From: Haematobia irritans
Lineage: Eukaryota; Arthropoda; Insecta; Diptera; Muscidae
Direction of reading: 5' to 3'
Assembly (NCBI RefSeq): GCF_050003625.1
Contig: NC_134397.1
Location: 199,074,899-199,138,898, forward strand
DNA: 64,000 nt
In this document: positions 33,501 through 43,370 of the stretch, piece by piece
Position numbering within the stretch: position 1 is the first letter of the stretch
Layout of the letters: every line of letters starts with the position of its first letter
The notes under the pieces: generated by a model
What the model was told of the DNA's origin: nothing
The model's database searches: none
What the model saw: only the letters and a program-made list of their open reading frames with translations
Position numbers and translations under genes: made by a program

Positions 33501-36500
33501 TTTGGCTTACAAACTGTATGGTCCACGGTTCAATTCCTCGAAGGGTAAAAACAAAATTATAAAATCAAATTATTTCCTTTACATTGTTTGTATTACAGAA
33601 AAGGGGCTAAAAACTAGATAAACCTCATGGAAGTGGGAAATATGTGTGTTTTGAGTGCGTTTTTTATGAAATTGTTTAAATTGAAATTGTTCAATTCCTC
33701 GAAGGGTAAAAAAAAAATTATAAAATCAAATTATTTCTTTTACATTGTTTGTATTACAGAAAAGGGGCTAAAAAATAAGATAAAACTCATGGAAGTGGGA
33801 AATAAGTGTGTTTTGAGTGCGTTTTTTATGAAATTCTTTAAAAAAAATAATATTTACCACAAAAAGATGGACAATTGGGATGAAGAGGAAATATCAGCTA
33901 CTTTCTGTATTCTGAACTGTAAAAATATTGACCTAATTTAAAGGATTATTTATCCTAAAATTTACAACAAACAATATTAAAGAGGAATTTTTCGTTATTA
34001 TGACATTTTAATGAAAAGAAAATTTCATTAAAATGTCAAAAATGTTCCTTAAATAATGAAACACATTTTTGATTTAAGGAAATAGTCTTTAAATTAACTG
34101 ATCTTTAGATTCAGTATAAAAACGCTTTAAATATAGGCTAGTCTTGTTTTGAAGATTGTACATTTTTTGGTCCAAAGTTTTTTTGGAATTAAGAAAACAC
34201 TTTTTTACTTTCTAGTATCAGTTATAATTACAATTTTTAAACTTGTATTTGTTTGTCCGTAAATAGCTTTATTCAAATATGAAACGAGAATGAAACTTCG
34301 ATAAATGAGATATGGATATTAATTTTAATTTAGTCATCCTACACCCAAACAAAAAATATTTTCTTCCTGAACGAACGACAAACGAAAGAACAAATAAACT
34401 TGAATTTATCACAAACGGTGCAGAGATTGTCTCTAATCTTTTTTTGTTTGCTTTTAAAGAAAATGTTATAGTGTCACTAGAAAACATGGTTTCTCTAAAA
34501 TTTCGTTCCTCAGAAAAGAAAAGCCTTCTTTCAGTGTAGATTTAAAGGTAGATAGGTCCCTAAAAATGTATTTATTTTTAATAATAGGCATCTTTGACTT
34601 GAAATCAATAACAAAATTCTTAAGGGAAGTTCAAAATCTATGGATCCAAGTTAACTTTTTTTGAGTGTAATGTTAAAGCTAGATACCATTATAAAATATC
34701 TTTGGCCCAAAATCAATGCCAAAGTCTTCCAGTGATGCTCAAAATCTTTGGATGTTTTTTGAGTGTGGTGCTTAATGGCTACACTGAAAAAAATATTTAC
34801 GTGATATTAACGATTACGCAACCTCAATTATTGGATGCGCAATTTATACTCTATTAAGGACAAATTTCTTTAAAAATATGAATTTTGAATTTGAAAAAAA
34901 GTTTATAATCTTTGCTTCAAAAGGTTTTTTTTTTTATTAAATTTAGGACACACATTTTGAAAATGTGCGTCCCTTCGTTAAAGTTGCATGTCTTTAAACA
35001 AAGGCAAATTTTCATTAAAGTAAAGAAACACATTTTTGATTTAAAGAAATCGTCCTTAAATTAACTGAAATATTGAATTTTTAAATTTAGGATAAAAACG
35101 CTTCAAATATAGGCTAAGACTTATTTTGAGGATTTAGCATCTTTGGTTTAAAGTTTTTTTTTTGGAATTAAGAAAATATTTTTACTTCGAAGTATCCATC
35201 ATAATTTGGATTTGGACATTTGTTTGTACGTGAATAGCTTTATTATTTATTTATTACAAGATTTACAATCATAATAAATTATGAAAATAAATATAAAAAA
35301 ATTAGGTGCTAACAACAAAGGTTTTTGACCAGCTTTATTAATATACCGGAAAAATATAATGAAAATTCGGAAAATGAGATCTGTATCCTAATTTTAATTT
35401 TATAGATCCTAGATGTAAAGCCAGTTAGTTCGCAAAAAAATTCCCTTATTTTAAAGAACCCGCATCTTTGGCTCGCAATCAATACCAAAATCCTTAAAGG
35501 AAGGTCATAATCTTTGGATCCAAGTAAACTTTTTTTTTTGAATGTACAGTGGCCCGATTAATCCTTGGCCGAATGCAGGTCAGGGATGGTCGGAGTGACA
35601 ATTTTTTTCTGTTTAAGACGAAAAAATGGAAACATTTTATACATCATATACCTGCATATAAATATGTATAAAATGTAGTAAATGTCTCAAATCCATATGA
35701 AATCCTTAAATTTAAATTCAGATTGTTTTTTTTTTAATATCCCAAGGCGCTATTATACATATTTAAGAATTTAAAAAAAAAATGTGGCAGTTATTTTTGA
35801 AGAATAAATTAAAACCTTTCGACTAAGAACATACATTTGAAGGGAGCCACCGTGGTGCAATGGTTTGCATGCCCGCCTTGCATACACAAGTCGTGGGTTC
35901 GATTCCTGATTCGACCGAACACCAAAAAGTTTTTCAGCGGTGGATTATTCCACCTCAGTAATGCTGGTGACATTTCTGAGTGTTTCCAAGCTTCTCTAAG
36001 TGGTTTCACTGCAATGTGGAACGCCGTTCAGACTCGGCTATAAAAAGGAGTTCCCTTGTCATTGAGCTTAACATGGAATCGGGCAGCACTCAGTGATAAG
36101 AGAGAAGTTCACCAATGTGGTTTCACAATGGACTGAATAGTCTAAGTGAGCCTGATACATCGGGCTGCCACCTAACCTAACATACATTTGAAAAACGTTT
36201 GAATTCAATTCGTCTTCATAGGATATTGTCGAAACCTAGGTTATAAGGATTTTACAATACTATGTATGGTTTACAAATTGGCTCATGTCGATTTTAATTA
36301 CACTGAGGGACTACAATTAGGGCACGTGATATCGCCGTATGATTTCATGGTTGATAATATAAAGAGTTTTACTATAATTGTGATTATGTAATCCATTCGA
36401 ATGATACGGCAACTCTTGACATACATATTTTAAATATCAATTATGTTGATAGTTATATCACATAATATTTATTTCTTGGTTATATAGAGTCACTTAAATT

Positions 36501-36918
36501 AATTTTTATCACTTTTAGTTTTGGTGTATTTTTGCTGTAATTGTTTGTCACCGCAATACTTTTAAATATTAGAAATTGTCATTTGTTTTCTGCATTGGTT
36601 TGCAATGTTCTTTATAATTGTGATAATTAGTTTTTTTTAACAATTTTGTTTTTTTTTTTTGCCTTAAAACACACACCTTTTGAATGAAACACCATTGACC
36701 AATTCAATATTCTGACTACGGGCCGCACGATTAAGGGCTGTAATACCCTTGACCGCCAAACAGGTGGTCATATCATCACTTTCGAAACACGAGCCCAAAT
36801 ACCGGGCAGCACGCGAAAATGTCGAATCAGTTTCGATTTTATTATCTTGCACACTGGGAGCGGCCCAGGCACAGCTAGCAACGAGCAGGCAAACGGATGC
36901 AATAGCGAACACTTTCAT
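30186..36918 (-). CDS. Osiris-family (DUF1676) protein, 261 residues, three coding exons
   Basis: CDS join on the minus strand: 36918-36677, 30800-30595, 30523-30186 (242+206+338 = 786 nt). Order: signal peptide (about 1-19, MKVFAIASVCLLVASCAWA), the two-cysteine region (YLGSCFESDDMTTCLAVKG, about 41-59), a conserved linker (FKRDPASPVQRAGR) and an amphipathic part with ATDFLNTHNLEVKVP. The DUF1676 core begins GRGKLKKMIGP (about 150) and runs through a long Leu/Ala/Val segment to about 200. A Gly/Ser-rich C-terminus follows and ends ARSMNDAQELAYAGQ with the family's AQxLAY motif. All hallmarks are present, so the gene looks intact. Osiris proteins act in the secretory/endosomal system of epithelia making cuticle; the exact role here is inference. 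The paralogue number is not assigned. Confidence 0.93.
30595..30800 (-). CDS. Osiris 261-residue gene, coding exon 2
   Basis: Acceptor TTCATTACAG before 30800; donor GAAG|GTATAA after 30595. The first base completes Arg (AG+A) and the last base starts Gly. It encodes DPASPVQRAGRAMSENEVY through ELARALDE. The ATG inside (AMSENEV) is not the start. Intron 2 is only 71 bp. Confidence 0.92.
31161..31486 (-). repeat. SINE-1 in Osiris intron 1
   Basis: Minus-strand copy: tail TTAGGTTAGG at 31161, body CTCACTAAGACTATTCAGTT, box B region GGAATCGAACCCACGACC near 31430. About 10 bp of the box A region are missing. Flanks ACTATAG and ATTATAG may be an imperfect target duplication. Confidence 0.8.
32341..32911 (-). 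mobile_element. MITE-A, single uninterrupted copy
   Basis: 571 bp with ends TCCAGCAAAAAAAGCGTCGC and (right) TTTTTTTTTGTTGGG. It matches the two other copies (39966-42581 and 48785-51243) in blocks such as CTTTTTGGATCCGGAAGTGG, CGTTTGACATCAAATATTTT and GAAGCACTTCCAA. The copy is not split by another element, so it shows the empty state of the sites where HINEs landed in the others. Lies in intron 1 of the 261-residue Osiris gene. Confidence 0.75.
33360..33850 (+). repeat. SINE-2-like tRNA-derived repeat with a 161-bp internal duplication
   Basis: Homologous to the right half of the element at 17409-18309: AATGTATGTTTCTGTTAAAT, a tRNA-like head at about 33475-33545 (GTCCACGGTTCAATTCCTCG as box B), then TTACATTGTTTGTATTACAG. 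The block starting TTCAATTCCTCGAAGGG at 33529 repeats at 33690, 161 bp later. The second unit therefore has only the box B half of the head. Confidence 0.65.
34001..34038. repeat. Perfect inverted repeat (14-bp arms)
   Basis: TGACATTTTAATGA and TCATTAAAATGTCA, separated by 10 bases (AAAGAAAATT). It lies in a repeat related to 34960-35230 and is probably a remnant of a transposon end. Confidence 0.6.
34787..35547. repeat. Unclassified repeat with CACTGAAAAAA-like ends
   Basis: Left ACACTGAAAAAAATATTTAC; the reverse complement of the right end reads ACATTCAAAAAAAAAAGTTT. The interior (GGATAAAAACGCTTCAAATATAGGC, given here as overlapping text) also matches 34100-34280, so the two stretches are tandem relatives. 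Related text occurs at 16895-17060. Noncoding. Confidence 0.45.
35248..35330 (-). mobile_element. 83-bp LINE 3' tail with target duplication
   Basis: Flanked by AGCTTTATTA at 35238-35247 and 35331-35340. On the minus strand it ends with a TAAATAAA-like tail preceded by CATAATTTATTATGATTGTA. The same tail sequence lies at 61272-61359, again with a target duplication. Confidence 0.75.
35842..36178 (+). repeat. SINE-1, full length with 14-bp target duplication
   Basis: Runs from GGGAGCCACCGTGGTGCAAT to GCTGCCACCTAACCT, 337 bp, flanked by AACATACATTTGAA at 35828-35841 and 36179-36192. This is the best-defined copy and sets the element's ends. Box A TGGTGCAATGGTTTGCATG, box B GTGGGTTCGATTCCTG. 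It lies in intron 1 of the 261-residue Osiris gene, opposite to the gene. Confidence 0.93.
36677..36918 (-). CDS. Osiris 261-residue gene, coding exon 1 with signal peptide
   Basis: ATG at 36918 in the context ATAAAAATG. Encodes the signal peptide and two-cysteine region and ends FK + AG in front of the donor AAAAG|GTGTGTG. Four extra codons of apparent open frame beyond the donor are intron. Intron 1 is 5.9 kb. Confidence 0.92.
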
Positions 36919-37060
36919 TTTTATGCTTTGTTTTCTTGTGTAATTCCGATATGAATTTGGACGTGTGTATAATCCTTTAAAGGGTTTCTGCTTTTGGATG
37001 TTGCGTGCAACACTTGTGATGGTTAAGATGCTTTTGATGTCAACTTCTCGAGAGCAAGTG

Positions 37061-37070
37061 CTTTATATAC
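37061..37070 (-). promoter_or_regulatory. TATA box of the 261-residue Osiris gene
   Basis: GTATATAAAG on the minus strand, about 145 bp upstream of the ATG. A start about 30 bp downstream (near 37038, in GAGAAGTTGACATCAAAAG) gives a leader of about 120 nt, similar to the other Osiris gene. Confidence 0.6.
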
Positions 37071-38259
37071 GGCAATGACTTTAGACTTCCCTCTCCATCA
37101 GTTAAGCCAAAATTGTAGAAATCTACGATGTTTTTTCGGAGGGGAAGTTTCGTTTAAATGTTAAACAACAACAGCAACCAAAAATTGAAACCATTACAAA
37201 ATAATTCACAAAAGCAAACATTGTTCAGATCAGTTCAAGCGACAGCTATAAACCATACAGTTACCCCCCTCCCTCTCTCATTCACTCACTACACCGAAAA
37301 CAAGTCATAACTTCCACCATCCATCCATACGACAACAACAACAATGGCAAGAGCAAAATCAACAAAGAAAAGAAATTGCTTATGTTGTTGACTGAGAAGG
37401 GCTCAGCAATAAGCACATGGTGTGAATTGCGCATGCGCAGCAGCCTCAGTCCAGACATTGATTCTGCAGCTTTAAGTCAGTCAGAAATCAACAACAAACT
37501 CTCTGTGATTTTTCCAAAACAGACAGACAAACCTAAGACGTGAAGAAGAAGAAGAGGAAGTAACACTTTAGTCACTCGCAACAACAGCTATATTATAAAA
37601 TACAACAACAACGACTACAGAGAGTTGTAAATAAAAATCAATACGAACTAAACAACAACTACGCATGATGCCGTTAAAGGCGCATTGTGTTTGTTGCGAA
37701 GATCATAAAAAAGAGATGTATTCATTCATCCATTGGTCGAACATACTCACATACACGCATACATATTATGAACATTTAACACAGGTCATAAAAATAGTAC
37801 GACGATAAGATAGCCCGACCCAAATAACCGATTTGAGCGATGAAAGAAAAGTTATAAAGCGCATGTGCGAGTTTTGCAATAAACTCGACTCTTTGCACAA
37901 AGCTATCAAAGCATATTTTAGCGTCGCATTTCAAGCAATGCATCATATTCGAGATTATCCAGAGAAACGAAAATTTATCTTCGATGGAATTAATTCATTC
38001 ATTGATTCCGTCTTAATAGCAAATTAATATTACGTATACGCCCCACACAACCTGGCGAGAAGATGTAAATGGAATACAATGGAATAAACACGCAGAGAAG
38101 AAACATGGTTGTAACGATCATATTCGAAGACTAAAATAATATAGTTAGGGCATTTTTGGTGGCAACCATATAACATTTTCACAGCAACCCAGTCCGTCCG
38201 GTGAACATGGTACTAATAAATATAAGATCTTGATGAAAGGAATTTTGTTCGAATTAAAA
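37071..38259. other. Non-repetitive upstream region of the 261-residue Osiris gene
   Basis: One of the few stretches without transposons. It has CAACAACAACAATGG tracts, CTCCCTCTCTCATTCACTC (GAGA-type text on the minus strand), and the palindrome GCGCATGCGC near 37428, followed by TAAGTCAGTCAGAAATC. These are plausible regulatory features but untested. A 64-codon open frame at 37833-38027 begins at TTG, has its first ATG ten codons in, and is not accepted as a gene. Confidence 0.4.
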
Positions 38260-39226
38260 CAAGTAAGGAAAGTCTAAAGTCGGGCGGGGCTGACTATATT
38301 ATACCGTGCACCACTTTGTAGATCTAAATTTTCGATAACATATCACATCCGTCAAATGTGTTGAGGGCTACATATAAAGGTTTGTCCCAAATACATATAT
38401 TAAATATCACTCGATCTCGACAGAATTTGATAGACTTCTACAAAATCTATAGACTTAAAATGTAAGTCGGCTAATGCACTAGGGTGGAACACAATGTTAG
38501 TAAAAAATATGGGAAACATTTAAATCTGAAGCAATTTTAAGGAAACTTCGCAAAAGTTTATTTATGATTTATCGCTCGATATATATGTATTAGAAGTTTA
38601 GGAAAATTAGAGTCATTTTTACAACTTTTCGACTAAGCAGTGGCGATTTTACAAGGAAAATTTTGGTATTACTACAATGCTAATTCTACTCCCTGTGCAA
38701 AATTTCAACTAAATCTGAGCAAAAAATTGGCCTCTGTGGTCATATGAGTGTAAATCGGGTGAAAGCTATATATAGGAGCTATATCTAAATCTTAACCGAT
38801 TTCAATAAAATTGGGCACACTTGACTAGTACTATAGTCATTGTTCTCCTTGTTCAAAATTTTAAGCAAATTAAGGTAAAAGTCTGGCTTCTGGGGCCATA
38901 TAAGTCCATATCGGGCGAAATATATATATGGGAGCTATATCTAAATCCGAACCGATTTCTTCCAAAATCAATAGGGATCTATTCTGAGCCAAAACACATA
39001 CTTGTGCCAAATTTGAAGTCGATTGGACTAATACTGCGACCTAGACTTTGATTACAACAATGTGTTCACGGACAGACGGACAGACGGACATGGCTTTATC
39101 GACTCAGGAGCCCACCCTGAGCATTTTTGCCAAAGACACCATGTGTCTATCTCGTCTCCTTCTGGGTGTTGCAAACATATGCACTAACTTATAATACCCT
39201 GTTCCACAGTGTGGCGCAGGGTATAA
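38260..39226 (+). mobile_element. HINE type 2
   Basis: Head ACAAGTAAGGAAAGTC and GTCGGGCGGGGCTGAC, then CGTCAAATGTGTTGAGGGC. A short array follows (AGCTATATCTAAATCTTAACC and the next unit), then GACGGACAGACGGACATGGC, TCGACTCAGGAGCCCACC and the tail CACAGTGTGGCGCAGGGTATAA. Confidence 0.8.
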
Positions 39227-39352
39227 TAATATGGTTACTGTCAAAAACTTTGTATTGTTCGATAATGTTTTCCCCAGTTAAAAGAACATGATCACCATCT
39301 AAAAAGTTTTGACCTTAAAATATATTTTAAATATTAAACGAACTGATCTTTA

Positions 39353-39510
39353 GGGAGCTACCGCGGTGTATGCCCGCCTTGCAAGTTTTTCAGTGGTGGA
39401 TGCCCTCTCATTAATGCTGGTGACATTTCGGAGTGCTTCAAAGCTTCTCTATGTGGTTTCACCGCAATGTGGAACGTCGTTCAGACTCGGCTATAAAAAG
39501 GATTTCCCTT
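39353..39510 (+). repeat. SINE-1 fragment with deleted box B
   Basis: GGGAGCTACCGCGGTG joins directly to ATGCCCGCCTTGCAAGTTTT, so the box B region is missing. The body continues to GGCTATAAAAAGGATTTCCC. Confidence 0.7.
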
Positions 39511-41235
39511 CAACCTAAACTTTCAGAATTTGTTTGTACTCTGCAAACATTATATTTCACCCAAAACATATCTTTTCAAATGCCATCCACCAGAGGTTGG
39601 GCGGTATGCTAACTTTTTCATTCCGTTTATAACACATCGCAATATTTGTGTAAGATCCCATAAAGTATATATATTCTGGGTCGTGGTGAAATTCTGAGTC
39701 GATCTAGCGATGTCCGTCCATTTGTTGAATCGGCTAATTTCCGAATGAAACAAGTTACCGACTTGAAACTTGGCACAAGTAGTTGTTATCGATGTAGGTC
39801 GAACGGTATTGTAAATGGACCATATTGGTCCACTTTTACGCATAGCCCCCATATAAATGGACCCCCAAATTTGGCTTTCGGAGCCTCTTAGAGAAATAAA
39901 TTTTATCCGATACGGTTGAAATTTAGTATGTGGTCCCTAACAGTCATGCAAAAATTAGTTCAATTTGGAAGTTCTTCTAAAGGCACAACTTTAAAAGCGC
40001 TTCCAAAAATTTCCTCCCAAAGACGTTCTTTATTTTAACTGCACAGGAAGTTCATTTGAGTCAATTTTTTATAACAATCTTTTTTCAAATTTTTAATGGG
40101 GAATTTAAAGTTTTATTGTTTCAAATGAGTTAAAAACAAATTAAAAGTTAACAAGTAAGGAAAGTCTAAAGTCGGGCGGAGCCGACTATATTATACCCTG
40201 CACCACTGTGTAGATCTAAATTTTCGATACCATATCACATCCGTCAAATGTATTGTGGACTATATATAAAGGTTTGTCCCAAATACATACATTTAAATAT
40301 CACTCGATCTGGACAGATAGACTTACTACAAAATCTATAGACTAAAAATTTAAGTCGGCTAATGCACTAGGGTGGAACACAATGTTAGTAAAAAAATATA
40401 GGAAACATTTAAATCTGAAGCAATTTTAAGGAAACTTCGCAAAAGTTTATTTATGATTTATCGCTCGATATATATGTATTAGAAGTTTGAGAAAATTAGA
40501 GTCATTTTTACAACTTTTCGACTAAGCAGTGGCGATTTAACAAGGAAAATGTTGATATTTTGACCATTTTGTCGAAATCAGAAAAACATATATATGGGAG
40601 CTATATCTAAATCTGAACCAATTTCAATCAAATTTGGCACACATGACTATATTACTAATTGTACTCCTTGTGCAAAATTCCAAGCTAATCGGGATAAAAC
40701 TCTGGCTTGTGGGTCCATATAAGTGCATATCGGGCGAAAGATATATACGGGAGCTATATCTAAATCTGAATCGATTTCAACCAAAGTTGGCACGCATAGC
40801 TACAATGCTAAATCTACTCCTTGTGCAAAATTTCAACCAAATTCGAAAGATATATATTGGAGCTATATCTAAATCTGAACCGATTTCAATAAAATTTTGC
40901 ACACTTGACTATACAACTAAGTGGTATGTTTGTACAAAATTTCAAGCAAATCGGTATAAAACTCTGGCTGCTGGGTCCATATTAATGCATATGGGGCGAA
41001 AGATATATATAGGAGCTATATCTAAATCTGAACCGATTTTTTCCAAAATCAATAGGGTTCTATTCTGACCCAAATTAGGAACATGTGCCAAATTTGAAGG
41101 CGATTGGACTTAAATTGCGACCTAGACTTTGATCACGGAAATGTGTTCAAAGACGGACAGACGGACATGGTTATATCGACTCAGGACCCACCCTGAGCAT
41201 TATTGTCAAAGACACCATGTGTCTATTTCGTCTCC

Positions 41236-41984
41236 GGTTTTAGTGTAACTACTGAAGATAAAGTTAAGGTAAAGGCATTAATCCAAGGATATAGTTCAAT
41301 ACTGTCAGCTGAGCTGATAGCTATATATGAGGCAATAAAATTTACAACTTCTAGGAGAAGACGATATATTATCTGTTCTGATTTTCTATCGGCAATCCAC
41401 ACTATACTGAATATATGCAACAACAATATTTATTCTAGAACTATCCGGAATTTCGATAATCTGGATACCTGGAGATTGCGGTATTATCGGCAACGAATTT
41501 GCAGATTATACCGCTAAAGGCACTTTAAGATCACCTCTATTTTATAGATATAATCTCAATATTAAAGATACATCAAAAGGTATTACAGATAGTTTTACTA
41601 AGAGAGACACCACATATTACCAAACTTCTCAATGGTACAAACGTATAAATTGTTAATAGAAATTCTATACTTAACTTGTTTAAGGAACCATCACAGATAA
41701 TAACTATAACAGATTGTATGAAATTGATCAGGATTAGACTAGGACACACCAGATTGACTCATGGCCACTTGATAAAGATCGAAGAGATCCAGATATGCGA
41801 GTGTGATATACCGTATTCATTGCTATTGGAACATCTTTTATGTTATTGCCCTAAATTTGATACCATTAGAAACACAATTTTTCACAATTGCGATCCACTC
41901 GAATTAATTTCAATTCCTAAATTTAACAACATCAGTAAAATCTTAAAATTTTTGAAAGACACATCATTGTATAATTATCTATAA
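41236..41984 (+). pseudogene. LINE ORF2 remnant: RNase H and C-terminal domain
   Basis: RNase H motifs in order: SSILSAELIAIYEAIKF (catalytic Glu), ICSDFLSAIHTIL (catalytic Asp), then after a frame change WIPGDCGIIGNEFADYTAKG, where related enzymes have His in place of the first Asp (WxPGHxGI). Then RIRLGHTRLTHGHLI and CDIPYSLLLEHLLCYCPKF, the C-terminal domain usual in RNase H-bearing LINEs (I-type). At least one frameshift; inactive. Confidence 0.8.
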
Positions 41985-42129
41985 AACAAAGAATTATCCA
42001 TAATTACAAAGAATAAATGTAATAAATACACCTTGTGAGCTTAAGACCTTAGTTTTCATAGACATTAAGCCATTTAAGTTATCAATTTAAATTGTAACTT
42101 AATAATGAATAAATAAATAAATAAATAAA
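41236..42129 (+). mobile_element. 5'-truncated LINE with RNase H, 12-bp target duplication
   Basis: Flanked by perfect TATTTCGTCTCC copies (41224-41235 and 42130-42141) and ending in AATAAATAAATAAATAAATAAA-type TAAA repeats. 894 bp remain: the RNase H end of ORF2, its C-terminal domain and a short 3' UTR. Insertion into the HINE tail is unambiguous because the uninterrupted text is present in other type 2 copies. Confidence 0.92.
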
Positions 42130-42690
42130 TATTTCGTCTCCTTCCGGGTGTTACAAACATATGCACTAACTTATAATACCCTGTTCCACAGTGTGGCGCA
42201 GGGTATAATAAAATAGTGCAAATTATTTAAATTTAGCCGAAAAAAATGTTAAATACTTTCTAGAAAAATTGCGACTTTTTAAAAATATTTGATGTCAAAC
42301 GTTCCAGACAAGTGTTATAATGCATTAAAAATCATAAAAAAAATTTAAAAATTATTTATTAGTCAAAATATCACAAAATTTCTTAATTCACATCCAAATC
42401 ACTGGATTCGCATTAGACCTTAAGAAGTGATGAAAATTCAGTGCAACTGCTGTTGAAATGGTGGACATCCGCCCTATGACAAGCCCATGTTAAAATTATC
42501 GCTTCTGCGCCAATTTTGCACCACTTCCGGATCCAAAAAGAACATGTTCACAAATTTTTTGGCGACGCTTTTTTTGCTGGGATATAGCCCATATAAATCG
42601 ATCCCAAGATTTAGTACATGGTATTAGTATTTGGTCCCCAACATTCGTGCAAAAATTGATCCATAACGCTCCATTTTTTGGGCTCCAAAA

Positions 42691-43052
42691 ACAAAACAAA
42701 ACAGGTACATGATTGTCCCGTCTTATTTGTTATACTTGAGGACCATTAAAGTGGTTATTGCCACTCTATTTTTTCGACTAGAAAACTGGAAAACAAAATA
42801 CATGTTTTCTGCCACAGTTAAAACTACGAAAGTCAATTAAATTTTGAACTAACAACACTTCAAAATTCAATAAATATTTTATTTTAATTTTAAAAAATTA
42901 AATTTAAATCGGTTGCAACATTAAATATTTATTTCGTTTATTTATTTATTTATATCAACTTAAAATGTAAAATTTTTCCACTGCTTAAATTAAATTAATA
43001 AGATTGGTATAGGGTATCCTATAGTCAGCTCTGTCCTCTTTTCATTTCCTTA
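42691..43052. other. AT-rich, no gene seen
   Basis: Contains a TTTATTTATTTATTTATAT tract near 42940 that could be another LINE tail in reverse. No other feature recognised. Confidence 0.35.
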
Positions 43053-43370
43053 CCCGTGTAAAAATTGAGGGATCTAATCAGATATGATTAGATCTCAAAA
43101 TTGGCCCCTTTAGATATAAGCAGATATACCAACATATGATGAGATAGAATTAGATATAAATTTATATCATTTCATATATGACCAGATCTAACATCAGATC
43201 CAATAATATATAGGGACAGATATAATTACATCTAAGACATTAGATCTAGGCCAATTTTGAGATCTGATCAGATCTAATTCCATAGTAATTAGATATGATT
43301 AGATCTTACCATTTTTCGGATCTACTCATATCTAATTGTATCAAATTAAATCTCTCAATTTTTTCTCGGG
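43053..43370. mobile_element. TA-flanked foldback MITE rich in AGATCT
   Basis: Left end CCCGTGTAAAAATTGAGGG; reverse complement of the right end CCCGAGAAAAAATTGAGAG; TA on both sides (43051-43052, 43371-43372). The interior has about ten copies of GATCT-type words and mirrored text (CTCAAAATTGGCC near 43096 versus GGCCAATTTTGAG near 43250). Noncoding, 318 bp. Confidence 0.8.

Larger units (their letters stand above)
40151..42210 (+). mobile_element. HINE type 2 inside MITE-A, carrying a LINE
   Basis: Head ACAAGTAAGGAAAGTC, GTCGGGCGGAGCCGAC; 153-bp units; GACAGACGGACATGGTTATA; tail CACAGTGTGGCGCAGGGTATAATA. It landed in an A-rich position of MITE-A. The tail is interrupted by a LINE between CATGTG and CTTCCGGGTG. 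Confidence 0.8.
39966..42581 (+). mobile_element. MITE-A inside a HINE, itself split by a HINE
   Basis: Left block begins GGAAGTTCTTCTAAAGGCAC; the right block ends TTTTTTGGCGACGCTTTTTTTGCTGGG. The left terminal CCCAGCAAAAAA is lost. The two blocks join to match the uninterrupted copy at 32341-32911. Confidence 0.72.
39580..42690 (-). mobile_element. Outer HINE type 1 fragment of a four-level nest
   Basis: Left part 39580-39965 holds the tail region (TATATATATTCTGGGTCGTG, GATGTCCGTCC) and the first 153-bp unit. It stops at ATGCAAAAATTAGTTCAA where MITE-A begins. After MITE-A, 42582-42690 resumes with ATAGCCCATATAAATCGATC and TGCAAAAATTGATCCATAAC. The head is missing. Confidence 0.68.
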
